Part shown: one piece after another, positions 8,752 through 18,425 of the stretch
How positions within the stretch are numbered: the stretch's first letter is position 1
Layout of the letters: each line of letters starts with the position of its first letter
Assembly: GCA_031289145.1 (NCBI GenBank)
Contig: JAITQA010000107.1
Span: forward strand, 1-64,000
Reading direction: 5' to 3'
Length of the DNA: 64,000 bases
Source: Dysgonamonadaceae bacterium
GTDB taxonomy: Bacteria > Bacteroidota > Bacteroidia > Bacteroidales > Azobacteroidaceae
The notes under the pieces: model-generated
Seen by the model: the letters and a program-made list of their open reading frames with translations, nothing else
What the model was told of the DNA's origin: nothing
Databases searched by the model: none
Translations under genes and position numbers: made by a program

Positions 8752-9641
8752 AATCGTTGTTGTATCTGCCCTGGTGGTTTTTCAAGGCAAAATTTCTGGG
8801 GATAAAAAGGCCGCTGCAATCGGTTCTGTTTATTTCGGACAAGTGCAATCTGGCTTGCAAACATTGTACGGTTTATCAGTTGACGAATCCGAATATCAAA
8901 TCGTATGAACAAATCAAGAAGGAATTGAATTATTCATACCGTTTAGGTTCGCGGTTTGTGGATTTTGAAGGCGGAGAACCCACTTTGTGGCAAGATGGAA
9001 GCAAGGATTTGAACAGCCTGATTCGCTTGGCCAAACAAATTGGTTTTTATTCGACGACCATCACCACCAATGCCCAAAAACCGTTTACCGGTTCTGAAGC
9101 CGATTCGATTTGGGTCAGTCTGGACGGTTTGGGCGAATATCACGATGCTATTCGCGGCAAAGGCGCTTTCGACCGTTTGGTAAAAAATATAGCCTCAGCC
9201 GGGCATCCCCGTCTGAGTGTAAACATGGTGGTGAACAAGCTTAATTATCCGTCGGTAGCCGAAACCATCGAATTTGCCCAAAATAATCCGCATATCCGTT
9301 CAATTTCGCTGAATTTCCATACGCCTTACGCCGGAACAGAGGATTTATTCCTTGATTGGGACAAACGTTCGGAAGTTATAGATTTGATTATCCGCAAGAA
9401 AGAAGCCGGTTATCCGATTATGAATTCCGTATCCGGATTGAAATTGATGAAGCACAATCGGTTCAAAAAACACTGTTGGGTAGCTGATTTCATTTTGTCG
9501 GACGGCACTTATCTGACGGAATGTGCAGGAAAAACGGCAGGCGTCTGCGAACAATGCGGTTTTTCGATGGCCGGAGAAATGTATTCGGTTTTCAACCTGA
9601 AACCGGATACGGTGCTGGCCGGGCTGCGGCTGAGGATGTGA
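8745..9641 (+). CDS. Radical SAM protein, function unknown
   Basis: A 298-residue radical SAM enzyme. The CNLACKHC motif at about residues 33-40 binds the catalytic 4Fe-4S cluster. FEGGEPTLW near residue 74 is the GGEP motif that binds S-adenosylmethionine. The C-terminal part has extra cysteines (CWVADFIL, TECAGKTAGVCEQCG), which may bind an auxiliary cluster as in SPASM/twitch-type or lipid-modifying radical SAM proteins. It overlaps the prenyltransferase gene by 7 bases. I infer action on a prenylated or membrane lipid substrate, or maturation of a partner protein; neither is shown by the sequence. Confidence 0.82.
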   Translation: MVKSLLYLPWWFFKAKFLGIKRPLQSVLFISDKCNLACKHCTVYQLTNPNIKSYEQIKKELNYSYRLGSRFVDFEGGEPTLWQDGSKDLNSLIRLAKQIGFYSTTITTNAQKPFTGSEADSIWVSLDGLGEYHDAIRGKGAFDRLVKNIASAGHPRLSVNMVVNKLNYPSVAETIEFAQNNPHIRSISLNFHTPYAGTEDLFLDWDKRSEVIDLIIRKKEAGYPIMNSVSGLKLMKHNRFKKHCWVADFILSDGTYLTECAGKTAGVCEQCGFSMAGEMYSVFNLKPDTVLAGLRLRM

Positions 9642-9774
9642 TATAAGATGTATTGTTATATTTACATCAAACGCAGATGCAGAAAAGCGTAAATAGAGTC
9701 GCTTTATTTTTATACGTTCTGCACAAACAATGAAATATTGCATTTTTTAACAGGAAAATATGTTTTCTTTTAGC

Positions 9775-9782
9775 TACCTTTG
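9775..9782 (+). promoter_or_regulatory. -7 element before the GH31 gene
   Basis: TACCTTTG matches TAnnTTTG and lies 23 bases before the ATG at 9806. I see no clear TTTG at the -33 spacing. Confidence 0.5.
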
Positions 9783-9805
9783 CATGGACAATAAATATCA
9801 ATATC

Positions 9806-12649
9806 ATGAAAAAATACATTACAGGAACAGTATTGTTGCTATCTATTATTTTTTTTGCATGTAACAGTTCGTCTTATGAAAAAACAATCGATGGGATTGT
9901 GGTTCATCTAAAGCAAACATCGCCGCTTACAAGCAAACATGTCCGCCTGCAAGTAATTACAGACGATATTATCCGGGTCACGGCAACACCGGATACCCGC
10001 TTCCCTTCCAAGAAAAGTTTGATAACCGTTTTTAATGAAACGCAAACAAGCGGTTGGAATGTCACAGAAGAAGACAGTTGCGTTGTCTTGCAAACAGCAA
10101 GGCTCAAGGCGACTATTTCTCTTGCTACCGGAGCAATTTCTTTCAGCGATTCGGAAGGCAAACTTTTACTGGCGGAAAACAGCGGCGGCGGCAAATCATT
10201 CGAAGCCATTGAAGCGGAAGGGAAAAAAGCCTATTCCCTGCGCCAGCTATTTGAATCTCCCGATGAAGAAGCCTTTTACGGCTTGGGACAGCATCAGTCC
10301 GATGCGTTTAATTACAAAGGGGAAAACGAAAGTTTATACCAATACAACACGAAAGTTTCCATACCGTTTATTGTTTCCACCCAAAATTACGGCATATTGT
10401 GGGATAATTATTCGCTGACGAAATTCGGCGACCCTCGCGATTACACCCAATTAGACTTGTTTCGCCTGTATGATAAAAACGGCAATCCGGGCGGCCTTTC
10501 GGCTACCTATATGGATGTAGCGAATCCGAATACGATTTTTAGTGAAAGAATCGAACAGACCATTGATTATGAAAACTTGGAAACCATAAAGAATTTTCCG
10601 CAAGATTTTCCTTTTTACAATACAAAAATTGTTTGGGAGGGCGCGATAGAACCCGAAAAAAGCGGACTATACCATTTTAACCTCTATTATGCAGGCTATA
10701 CCAAAGTGTATATCGATGATGAATTGGTCGTTCCGGAGCGATGGCGCACCGCATGGAATCCCAACACATATAAGTTTGCAGTCGACTTGGAATCCGGCAA
10801 AAAGCATACACTCAAAATAGAATGGAAGCCCGATGGGGGTGTTTCCTATATTGGATTGAAAGCGCTCAGTCCGCAACCGGAAGCAGAACAAAACCAATTA
10901 TCGTTCTGGTCTGAAATGGGCGACCAAATCGACTATTACTTCATACATGGAGAATCAATGGATGAAGTCATCAAAGGCTACCGCGTGATTACCGGAAAAT
11001 CGCCTGTCATGCCGAAATGGGCGATGGGATTCTGGCAAAGCCGCGAACGTTATAAAACGCAGGACGAATTATTAAGCGCTTTGAACGAATACCGCTCAAG
11101 AAATATTCCGATAGACAATATCGTGCAGGATTGGTCGTATTGGCCGGAAGATGCATGGGGAAGCCATGATTTTGATACGGAACGTTTTCCCGACCCTAAA
11201 GGAATGGTTGACAGTGTGCATGCGCTGAATGCCCGTATCATGATTTCAGTTTGGCCGAAATTCTATCATACAACCGAGAATTACAAAGCATTTGACGAAA
11301 AAGGGTGGATGTATAACCGAGCCGTAAAAGACAGTATCCGCGACTGGATTGGCAAAGGATACATCGGTGGTTTTTACGATGCGTACAGCGAAGGCGCCCG
11401 TAAACTATTCTGGCGGCAAATGAGCGAAAATCTCTATTCCAAAGGCATTGACGCCTGGTGGATGGATGCTTCCGAACCTGATATTCTTTCCAACGCAAGT
11501 ATGCAGTACAGGAAAGCGCTGACTACACCCACGGTTTTGGGTTCATCTACGGAGTATTTCAATACGTATGCATTGGTCAATGCGCAGGCAATTTACGAAG
11601 GGCAACGTACCGAGAATCCGAACGAGCGGGTATTTCTGCTCACCCGTTCCGGATTTGCCGGTTTGCAACGCTATTCCACGGCGACATGGAGCGGTGACAT
11701 CGGTACGCGCTGGGAGGATATGAAAGCTCAGATTTCCGCCGGATTGAATTTTGCCTTGTCCGGTATTCCTTATTGGACGATGGACATCGGCGGTTTTTGT
11801 GTGGAAAAACGGTATGAACACGCCGCAGAAGGTTCGGAAGATAGGGCCGAATGGCGGGAATTGAATACCCGTTGGTTCCAGTTCGGCGCGTTTTGTCCTT
11901 TGTTTCGCAGTCACGGGCAATATCCTTATCGTGAAATATACAACTTGTCTCCTGCAAATCATCCGGCTTACAAAAGCATGGTTTATTATACAAATCTCCG
12001 CTACCGACTGATGCCGTATATTTACGCACTTGCAGGAATGACTTATTTCAAGGATTACACCATTATGCGTGCTTTGGTCATGGATTTCGGATACGATTCC
12101 CGGACACACAACATCGGCGACCAATACATGTTCGGGCCGAATATCATGGTTAATCCCGTTTATGCATACAAAGCGACATCACGCAAAGTCTATTTTCCGG
12201 AAGAAACGGCTTGGTTCGATTTCGAAACCGGAGCATATATCACCGGCGGACAAACCCTAGAAATTGCCGCTCCCTACGAACGGATTCCGCTTTTTGTTCG
12301 CGAAGGAAGCATATTGCCCATGGGTAAAATCATTCAAAGTACAAAAGAAAATCAAAATGACCTTATCCTGTATGTCTATGAGGGAAAAGACGGTGAGTTT
12401 GTTTTGTACGAAGATGAAGGAACGAATTACAATTATGAAAAAGGCGAATATACTACGATTGTCATCACTTACAATGAAAATGCAAAGACCTTGACCATTG
12501 GTCGGAGGCAGGGAGAATATTCCGGAATGCCGCTAACGCGAAAATTTGAGATAAGATGGACAAGCAAAGAAAGCAGAAAAAATGCAGTACAAACAGTCGA
12601 ATATAACGGCAGTCCGCTTGTTATAAATCGCTCATTGGCACATGAGTGA
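9806..12649 (+). CDS. GH31 family alpha-glycosidase lipoprotein with PA14 insert
   Basis: A 947-residue surface or periplasmic lipoprotein: the signal peptide ends in the lipobox FFAC (Cys19). An N-terminal beta-sandwich domain (about 25-215) is interrupted by a PA14 domain (about 225-375, with GLYHFNLYYAGYTKVYIDDE). The GH31 barrel follows (about 400-770) and then C-terminal beta domains. The expected nucleophile is Asp554 in WWMDASEPD and the acid/base is Asp631 in WSGDIGTRW. The PA14 insertion and the overall length resemble xyloglucan-active alpha-xylosidases of Bacteroides, so alpha-xylosidase is the best guess; alpha-glucosidase remains possible. No SusC/SusD pair is next to it, so it is not in a classical utilisation locus here. 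Confidence 0.92.
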   Translation: MKKYITGTVLLLSIIFFACNSSSYEKTIDGIVVHLKQTSPLTSKHVRLQVITDDIIRVTATPDTRFPSKKSLITVFNETQTSGWNVTEEDSCVVLQTARLKATISLATGAISFSDSEGKLLLAENSGGGKSFEAIEAEGKKAYSLRQLFESPDEEAFYGLGQHQSDAFNYKGENESLYQYNTKVSIPFIVSTQNYGILWDNYSLTKFGDPRDYTQLDLFRLYDKNGNPGGLSATYMDVANPNTIFSERIEQTIDYENLETIKNFPQDFPFYNTKIVWEGAIEPEKSGLYHFNLYYAGYTKVYIDDELVVPERWRTAWNPNTYKFAVDLESGKKHTLKIEWKPDGGVSYIGLKALSPQPEAEQNQLSFWSEMGDQIDYYFIHGESMDEVIKGYRVITGKSPVMPKWAMGFWQSRERYKTQDELLSALNEYRSRNIPIDNIVQDWSYWPEDAWGSHDFDTERFPDPKGMVDSVHALNARIMISVWPKFYHTTENYKAFDEKGWMYNRAVKDSIRDWIGKGYIGGFYDAYSEGARKLFWRQMSENLYSKGIDAWWMDASEPDILSNASMQYRKALTTPTVLGSSTEYFNTYALVNAQAIYEGQRTENPNERVFLLTRSGFAGLQRYSTATWSGDIGTRWEDMKAQISAGLNFALSGIPYWTMDIGGFCVEKRYEHAAEGSEDRAEWRELNTRWFQFGAFCPLFRSHGQYPYREIYNLSPANHPAYKSMVYYTNLRYRLMPYIYALAGMTYFKDYTIMRALVMDFGYDSRTHNIGDQYMFGPNIMVNPVYAYKATSRKVYFPEETAWFDFETGAYITGGQTLEIAAPYERIPLFVREGSILPMGKIIQSTKENQNDLILYVYEGKDGEFVLYEDEGTNYNYEKGEYTTIVITYNENAKTLTIGRRQGEYSGMPLTRKFEIRWTSKESRKNAVQTVEYNGSPLVINRSLAHE

Positions 12650-12654
12650 TTTTG

Positions 12655-12690
12655 CCGTCCTTGCTTCAGCCTTCGGCTTCGCAAGGACGG
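12655..12690. terminator. Bidirectional terminator hairpin
   Basis: A perfect 10-base stem (12655-12664 with 12681-12690) with a small inner stem in the loop sits between the convergent GH31 and aldehyde dehydrogenase genes. T-rich/A-rich flanks on either side allow use in both directions. Confidence 0.75.
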
Positions 12691-12712
12691 TAAAATATAA
12701 TTTACATAACGC

Positions 12713-14146
12713 TCAGAATTGTATGTAAGCCACCTGTGATTGCAGATATTCCATCAGACCGTGTTTGCCGTCTGCACCGCCGACGCCCGACTTGCGCCAT
12801 CCGGCGTGGAAACCTTGCATACCTTCAAAATGTTCGCGGTTTACATAAGTTTCACCGAATTTCAGGTCTTTGATTGCCTGCAGGGTCGTGTTGATATTTT
12901 TGGTGAAAACGGAGGAGGTGAGGCCGTATTCGCAATCGTTGGCCAAAGCGATGGCTTCTTCGTATTCCGTGAACGGCAGTATCGGGATAACCGGACCGAA
13001 GACTTCTTTCTGCACAATTTCCATGTCTTGCCGACAGTTGACCAAAACGGTGGGTTCATAGAAATAGCCGGTAGCCGTATCGGCTTTTTTGCCACCTGTG
13101 AGGACTTCTGCGCCGGCTGCTTTGGCGCGGATAACCATAGCATCAATTTTCTCCTGTTGTGCGCGGTCGATTTGTGAACTCATGGCCGGAGCCGGGTCGG
13201 CAAACGGGTCGCCATATTTCACGTCTTTCATCGCTTTGACAAATTTATCCATGAACTTGTCGTAAATATTCTTATGTACGTATGCTCTTTCTGCACAGTT
13301 ACATACCTGCCCGCTAAAAATTACCCTTGAATCGACGACGCCTTTCACGGCAATGTCCAAATCCGCGTCTTCAAATACGATGGCAGGCGCTTTTCCTCCC
13401 AGTTCCAAGGAAACTTTGGTAACATTGTCGGCTGAGGCCCTGATAATTTCCTGTCCGGCCTCTACGCTACCCGTCAGTGTAACCATATCGGTTATAGGGC
13501 TGGTAACCAATGTGTTTCCCATGGTTTTCCCACTTCCGGAAACAAAATTCAGAACGCCTTTCGGCAAATCCAAGGTAGCCACTAATTTAGCAAATTCGAA
13601 AGTTGTGTTCGGCGTTAGACTGCTGGGTTTCAGGACGATGGTACATCCGGTGAGCAATGCGGGCGCTACTTTGCGGGCCATTACAAAGAACGGGAAATTC
13701 CATGGACAGATTCCCACTACTACGCCTATCGGTTTGCGGAAAAGGAAAATATTTTCATTAAAGCGGTCACTTTGAATGATTTCACCTTCATAAATCCGCG
13801 CCCATCCGGCATAATATTCGAAATAATCTGCCGTAAAATCTATTTCCACCTGTGCTAAAGGCAGAATCTTGGCTTGTTCAGCTGCCAATATCCGTGCCAG
13901 TTCTATCCTGTTGGCGCGAATCAAGGCGGCCATTTGTCTTAAATAGCCGGCGCGTTCGGGAGCTGATTTGGCAGCCCAGGCCGTCTGCGCTTTTTGTGCA
14001 GCTTCCAAAGACTCGTAAGCGTCTGCATCGTTCCCTTTTGGTACGCGGGAAATAATTTCACCGGTATAAGGGTTTTCTACTTCAATCCAATCCGAAGAGT
14101 GGGAGTTCACTAAAGAACCATTGATAAATTGTTGGTAAGTTTTCAT
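12713..14146 (-). CDS. aldA: Lactaldehyde dehydrogenase
   Basis: A 477-residue NAD-dependent aldehyde dehydrogenase close in length and motif to Escherichia coli AldA, which oxidises L-lactaldehyde to lactate in fucose and rhamnose breakdown and also handles glycolaldehyde. The SGQVCNCAER segment holds the catalytic cysteine, Cys282. ELGGKAP supplies the general base Glu (about 248) and PWNFPF the cofactor site (about 147-152). The C-terminal signature with EAMQGFHAGWRKSGIGGADGKHG in AldA is nearly reproduced here (residues about 440-465). No fucose or rhamnose genes are adjacent. A -7 element (TACCTTTG, minus strand, 14206-14213) lies 60 bp upstream, and the hairpin at 12655-12690 ends the transcript. 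Confidence 0.9.
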   Translation of the reverse strand: MKTYQQFINGSLVNSHSSDWIEVENPYTGEIISRVPKGNDADAYESLEAAQKAQTAWAAKSAPERAGYLRQMAALIRANRIELARILAAEQAKILPLAQVEIDFTADYFEYYAGWARIYEGEIIQSDRFNENIFLFRKPIGVVVGICPWNFPFFVMARKVAPALLTGCTIVLKPSSLTPNTTFEFAKLVATLDLPKGVLNFVSGSGKTMGNTLVTSPITDMVTLTGSVEAGQEIIRASADNVTKVSLELGGKAPAIVFEDADLDIAVKGVVDSRVIFSGQVCNCAERAYVHKNIYDKFMDKFVKAMKDVKYGDPFADPAPAMSSQIDRAQQEKIDAMVIRAKAAGAEVLTGGKKADTATGYFYEPTVLVNCRQDMEIVQKEVFGPVIPILPFTEYEEAIALANDCEYGLTSSVFTKNINTTLQAIKDLKFGETYVNREHFEGMQGFHAGWRKSGVGGADGKHGLMEYLQSQVAYIQF

Positions 14147-14205
14147 GATACCTTTTTATTTTGTGTTTGACATAAATATTATTTCATTCTTATTTATCGG
14201 ACATG

Positions 14206-14213
14206 CAAAGGTA
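14206..14213 (-). promoter_or_regulatory. -7 element before aldA
   Basis: Minus-strand TACCTTTG fits TAnnTTTG, about 60 bases before the aldA start. No good -33 element is visible. Confidence 0.4.
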
Positions 14214-14245
14214 TAAAATTTTCGTAAATCTCATAACATCCGTAA

Positions 14246-14277
14246 AAAAAAAGCCGTTCGGTAAAGAACGGCTTTTT
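14246..14277 (-). terminator. Intrinsic terminator of rplS
   Basis: A GC-containing stem (AAGCCGTTC with GAACGGCTT, 14251-14259 and 14265-14273) with a short loop is flanked by runs of A and T. It lies 22 bp past the rplS stop and yields a U run on the minus strand. Confidence 0.85.
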
Positions 14278-14301
14278 TTGATTGTACGGAACCAAAGCAT
14301 A

Positions 14302-14655
14302 TTATACCCTTTTCTCTTTGATTCTGGCTTTTTTACCGGTAAGCTTGCGCAAATAGTACAATTTAGCGCGGCGAACCTTGCCGACTTTGTTAAGAACGAT
14401 GCTGTCGATGAACGGAGAATTCAAAGGGAAAATACGTTCTACACCGATATTTTCCGACATTTTCCGGACAGTGAAACGTTTCAGGTCTCCATGGCCTGCA
14501 ATTTTGATTACCACGCCACGGTACTGCTGGATACGCTCTTTGTTTCCCTCTTTGATGCGATAGGCTACCGTCACGGTATCTCCGCTTTTGAATCGAGGAA
14601 ATTCCTGTTCTTTAGGGTTCGCAAAAGCTTGTTCTGCTACTTTAATTAAGTCCAT
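14302..14655 (-). CDS. rplS: 50S ribosomal protein L19
   Basis: A 117-residue L19, the normal length. It lies at the 30S-50S interface of the ribosome. Hallmarks seen are [53 protein letters not shown] and the basic end with [20 protein letters not shown]. It is a single-gene unit with its own promoter (14740-14770) and terminator (14246-14277). Confidence 0.97.
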   Translation of the reverse strand: MDLIKVAEQAFANPKEQEFPRFKSGDTVTVAYRIKEGNKERIQQYRGVVIKIAGHGDLKRFTVRKMSENIGVERIFPLNSPFIDSIVLNKVGKVRRAKLYYLRKLTGKKARIKEKRV

Positions 14656-14739
14656 TTTTTAGCTTTTAATAGTTTAAATAACCAAACGCAACATTCACGG
14701 GCCACACTTTATCCCATCAGCGGTTACGTAAAGCGGGTG

Positions 14740-14770
14740 CAAAGATAATACTTTTTTTCGGAATTACAAT
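14740..14770 (-). promoter_or_regulatory. rplS promoter
   Basis: On the minus strand ATTG (14767-14770) is followed 19 bases later by TATCTTTG (14740-14747), matching the phylum -33/-7 pattern. The transcript leader would be about 75 bases. Confidence 0.65.
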
Positions 14771-14802
14771 TTTTTTCAAGAGCGTTATTCAAGATTTTTT
14801 CG

Positions 14803-14834
14803 TATATTTGCATGATAATAATTTAAATAGGAGG
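14803..14834 (+). promoter_or_regulatory. -7 element and strong Shine-Dalgarno before the AAA-ATPase gene
   Basis: TATATTTG (14803-14810) fits the -7 consensus. AGGAGG (14829-14834) lies 7 bases before the ATG at 14842. A full Shine-Dalgarno is unusual in this phylum, so it supports the start well. Confidence 0.6.
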
Positions 14835-14841
14835 TTGCATC

Positions 14842-16419
14842 ATGAAAAATTTGCCCATAGGAATACAGTCGTTTGAAGACCTGCGCAAGAACGATTACAT
14901 GTATATAGACAAAACTCAGGATATTCACCGCTTGATTGCAACAGGTAAGATTTATTTCCTGTCCCGTCCGCGGCGATTCGGAAAATCATTGCTGGTAAGT
15001 ACGCTGGATACACTGTTTAGAGCACAAAAAGAATTGTTCGAAGGATTGTATATCTACGACAAATGGGATTGGTCACAGCGATATCCGGTTATCCGATTGG
15101 ATTTTAGCGGGCTTGCGTACAGTAATAGCGATGAATTGACTGTATCGTTGAATCTTTTTATGGAAAAAACGGCAGAAAATTATCAATTCTCTTTGTCTTC
15201 CGCTCCATTATCCAATAGATTTAGCTATCTGATAGAAAGTTTGCATAAAGCCACCGGACAAAAAGTAGTGGTTTTGATTGATGAATACGACAAACCCATT
15301 ACCGACCACTTGTCAAATCCGGCGACAATGAAAGCGAATCAAAAAATCCTTCACGATTTCTATCAGGTACTGAAAGCAGCTGACGATCATATCCGTTTCG
15401 TGTTCATGACAGGTGTGTCTAAATTCTCCGGGCTTTCGATCTTTTCGGCTTTGAATAGCTTGAATGATATAACTTTGGATAAAAAATATGCATCTATATG
15501 CGGCTACACGCAAGAGGAACTGGAATACAATTTCAGCGAATATATAGATGATGTTGCGCAATATCTTCCCATGAACAGGGAAGAATTACTGGAGTTAATC
15601 CGTGCAAGATACAAGGGTTATTCGTGGGATGGCAAAACGGCTGTATATAACCCGTTTTCAAGCTTGCTGTTTTTTGATAATCGGGAATTTGCCAACTATT
15701 GGTTTCGTACAGGTACGCCCACTTTCCTGATTAATATGCTGAAAAGCCGCAATCAGATTGCACCGGTCATGCAGCCGATTGTTGCCGGAGCAAACACTTT
15801 CGATAGCTATGACCCTGCCAACATTGACGAAATTCCGCTGCTGTTTCAAACCGGCTACCTGACAGTCAAACAGCGAACCCTTATCGGTGGCGTGCCGGAA
15901 TATACGCTGGACTTTCCCAATCTGGAAGTCAGGGATGCTTTTTTGAACTATCTGCTGAGCGCTTACGCCGACTATTCCGTAGGACAAGTACAACCGTTGG
16001 TACACGTTTTGCAGCGGCAAGTACGCAACAAAGATGCTGCCGGTTTCGAACAGAATCTGCGTATCCTCTTTGCCCACATACCCTACGAAATACATGTGAA
16101 AAGCGAAGCTTATTACCATTCAATGTTTCTGTTGTTGATGAAAATGCTCGGTTTCGATATTCAAGGACAAATCCAGACAAATATCGGACGCATCGACGCC
16201 GTTTGGCATCAGCCCGAATTGACCGTAGTCGCCGAAATCAAATACGGCGCTGGCAAAGATACAAACACGCTCTTGGACGAGGCCATGACCCAAATCCGCG
16301 ACCGTCGGCATTACGAAAAATACCTTGATGGGGAAGTGCTGCTCTTAGCCGTGGCTTTTACCGGAAAAGAAGTGAAATGCGGGATGGAAGAAGTGGGGGA
16401 ATTAAAAACTAAGAACTAA
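14842..16419 (+). CDS. AAA-ATPase-like protein with PD-(D/E)XK domain
   Basis: A 525-residue protein of the AAA-ATPase-like (PF09820) plus DUF1703 nuclease-like (PF08011) type, often present in many copies in Bacteroidota. It opens with GIQSFEDLRKNDYMYIDKT, the family signature. A Walker A-like SRPRRFGKS (about residues 43-51) and Walker B VVVLIDEYDKPI (about 139-150) follow. Near the C-terminus GRIDAVW plus AEIKYG (about 449-470) make the PD-(D/E)XK pattern. The biological role is not established; nuclease, mobile-element or defence roles have been suggested. It has its own -7 element. The GH51 gene starts only 9 bp after its stop. Confidence 0.88.
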   Translation: MKNLPIGIQSFEDLRKNDYMYIDKTQDIHRLIATGKIYFLSRPRRFGKSLLVSTLDTLFRAQKELFEGLYIYDKWDWSQRYPVIRLDFSGLAYSNSDELTVSLNLFMEKTAENYQFSLSSAPLSNRFSYLIESLHKATGQKVVVLIDEYDKPITDHLSNPATMKANQKILHDFYQVLKAADDHIRFVFMTGVSKFSGLSIFSALNSLNDITLDKKYASICGYTQEELEYNFSEYIDDVAQYLPMNREELLELIRARYKGYSWDGKTAVYNPFSSLLFFDNREFANYWFRTGTPTFLINMLKSRNQIAPVMQPIVAGANTFDSYDPANIDEIPLLFQTGYLTVKQRTLIGGVPEYTLDFPNLEVRDAFLNYLLSAYADYSVGQVQPLVHVLQRQVRNKDAAGFEQNLRILFAHIPYEIHVKSEAYYHSMFLLLMKMLGFDIQGQIQTNIGRIDAVWHQPELTVVAEIKYGAGKDTNTLLDEAMTQIRDRRHYEKYLDGEVLLLAVAFTGKEVKCGMEEVGELKTKN

Positions 16420-16428
16420 AAATTAAAA
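16402..16428. repeat. A/T-rich low-complexity junction
   Basis: A run of AAAAACTAAGAACTAAAAATTAAAAATG-like slipped units makes the end of the AAA-ATPase gene and the gap before the GH51 gene. It resembles the TAATTCT tract at 4544-4562 in reverse complement. Confidence 0.4.
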
Positions 16429-18423
16429 ATGAATATGGCGAGTGTTTTAGGAAAAAATATTTTATTCCTTTGGTTTTGTTTTTTGTATGTTGTGTCGAAT
16501 GCACAAGTGAATGAAATGCTTATTGATGTTCGTAAGCCTTTCGCAGAGATACAACCTACCATGTACGGATTATTTTTCGAAGACATCAATTATGGTGCGG
16601 ATGGAGGCTTATATGCCGAATTGATTAAAAACCGTTCATTTGAGTTTCCACAACACCTGATGGCCTGGAAAACTTTTGGAAAAGTAGCACTGAAAAACGA
16701 TGGCCCGTTTGAGAGAAATCCACACTATGTACGCCTCTCAAACCCCGGACATGCGCATAAACATACAGGCATAGAAAACGAAGGCTATTTCGGTATAGGG
16801 ATAAAAAAAGATGAAGATTATCGATTCTCTGTCTGGGCGCGTTTGCCCGAAGGGGAAGCGCATTCTAAAATACGGATAGAACTCGTTAATCCACGCAGTG
16901 TAACCGAAACTCACGCTTTAGCCTCAAGCGAAATCATCATTGACGCCAAAGAATGGAAAAAATATACAGTCGTCTTAAAACCTGTGGTAAATGAAGAAAA
17001 ATCAATACTGAGAATCTTCCTTACCTCTCCTGTGCCGGTCGATTTGGAACATGTATCCCTGTTCCCCGTGAAAACATGGAAGGAACGCGAAAACGGACTT
17101 CGAAACGATTTGGCTCAAGCCTTAGCCGACATTCATCCTGGTGTGTTTCGTTTTCCGGGCGGTTGTATTGTCGAAGGAACAGACTTGGAAACACGCTATG
17201 ACTGGAAAAAAACAATAGGCCCGGTAGAAAACCGTCCATTGAACGAAAATCGTTGGCACTATACCTTTCCGCATCGTTTCTATCCCGATTATTATCAAAG
17301 CCTTGGTCTGGGTTTCTACGAATTTTTTTTACTGTCGGAAGATATAGGCGCTGCGCCTTTGCCGGTTTTGAGTTGCGGTTTGGCTTGTCAATTTCAGAAT
17401 GATAAAAAAGAAGCGCACGTGGATGTGGCGCATTTAGGTCCCTATATTCAGGATGCTTTAGACCTGATTGCTTTTGCAAATGGCGATGTAAACTCGGAAT
17501 GGGGTAAAAAACGCGCCGAGATGGGACATCCGGCACCTTTCAACCTTAAATTTATTGCAATCGGCAATGAACAATGGGGGCCGGAGTATCCGGAACATCT
17601 TGAACCGTTTGTCAAGGCAATTCGTAAAGTTTATCCGAATATTCAGATAATCGGCAGTTCCGGTCCGAATTCCGAAGGCGACCAATTCGACTATCTTTGG
17701 CCGGAAATGAAACGGCTGAAAGTCGATTTGGTAGATGAACATTTTTACCGCCCGGAAACCTGGTTCCTCAGTCAGGGTACGCGCTACGATAATTATGACC
17801 GCAAAGGTCCGAAAGTCTTTGCCGGAGAATATGCCTGCCACGAGAGAGGGAAAAAATGGAATCATTTCCACGCATCTCTGCTGGAGGCTGCTTTTATGAC
17901 CGGACTGGAAAGGAATGCCGATATAGTTCACATGGCAACTTACGCTCCGCTTTTTGCCCACGTGGAAGGTTGGCAGTGGCGCCCCGATATGATTTGGTTC
18001 GACAACATAAATTCCGTTAAAACAGCCAGTTATTATGTGCAACAACTCTATTCCCACAACAGAGGCAGCCATGTATTATCCTTGACCATGGGACAAAAAC
18101 CTGTTGCCGGAACTGAAGGGCAAAATGGACTGTTTGCCTCAGCAGCTTGGGATGCCAAAGCGCGTGAAATCATTGTGAAAGTGGTAAATACATCTGATAA
18201 TGCACAATCACTTTCCCTTAATTTCAAAGGGCTGAAGAAAGGTGAAAAACTTAACGGACTAACAGCTACAAGCCTTCATTCCGATGGACCCGACAAAGAC
18301 AACAGCATTGAATTTCCCTCGCTTATTGCTCCACAAAAGAAAGCAATTCGCATCGAAGGAGCTATTTACAATGCGGTGTTGGAGGCGCAAACATTTACTG
18401 TTTACAAGTTTGCCGTAAAGTAG
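16429..18423 (+). CDS. GH51 alpha-L-arabinofuranosidase
   Basis: A 664-residue secreted glycoside hydrolase that releases terminal alpha-L-arabinofuranose from arabinan or arabinoxylan. The signal peptide spans about residues 1-25, ending in NAQ. An N-terminal carbohydrate-binding-like beta domain (about 60-215) precedes the GH51 barrel and a C-terminal beta domain. Glu381 in IGNEQWGPEYP is the expected acid/base and Glu467 in FAGEYACHE the nucleophile. FRFPGGCIVEG is also typical. It begins 9 bp after the AAA-ATPase gene and ends 2 bp from the convergent DUF3352 gene, with no terminator in between. Confidence 0.93.
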   Translation: MNMASVLGKNILFLWFCFLYVVSNAQVNEMLIDVRKPFAEIQPTMYGLFFEDINYGADGGLYAELIKNRSFEFPQHLMAWKTFGKVALKNDGPFERNPHYVRLSNPGHAHKHTGIENEGYFGIGIKKDEDYRFSVWARLPEGEAHSKIRIELVNPRSVTETHALASSEIIIDAKEWKKYTVVLKPVVNEEKSILRIFLTSPVPVDLEHVSLFPVKTWKERENGLRNDLAQALADIHPGVFRFPGGCIVEGTDLETRYDWKKTIGPVENRPLNENRWHYTFPHRFYPDYYQSLGLGFYEFFLLSEDIGAAPLPVLSCGLACQFQNDKKEAHVDVAHLGPYIQDALDLIAFANGDVNSEWGKKRAEMGHPAPFNLKFIAIGNEQWGPEYPEHLEPFVKAIRKVYPNIQIIGSSGPNSEGDQFDYLWPEMKRLKVDLVDEHFYRPETWFLSQGTRYDNYDRKGPKVFAGEYACHERGKKWNHFHASLLEAAFMTGLERNADIVHMATYAPLFAHVEGWQWRPDMIWFDNINSVKTASYYVQQLYSHNRGSHVLSLTMGQKPVAGTEGQNGLFASAAWDAKAREIIVKVVNTSDNAQSLSLNFKGLKKGEKLNGLTATSLHSDGPDKDNSIEFPSLIAPQKKAIRIEGAIYNAVLEAQTFTVYKFAVK

Positions 18424-18425
18424 AA

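Noticed and set aside
11543..12124. A 193-residue minus-strand frame within the GH31 gene
   Set aside because: It is opposite the GH31 catalytic region, which is intact and clearly coding.
14842..16419. Transposase or integrase
   Set aside because: The ATPase-like motifs and PD-(D/E)XK end match the PF09820/PF08011 type rather than any recombinase family.
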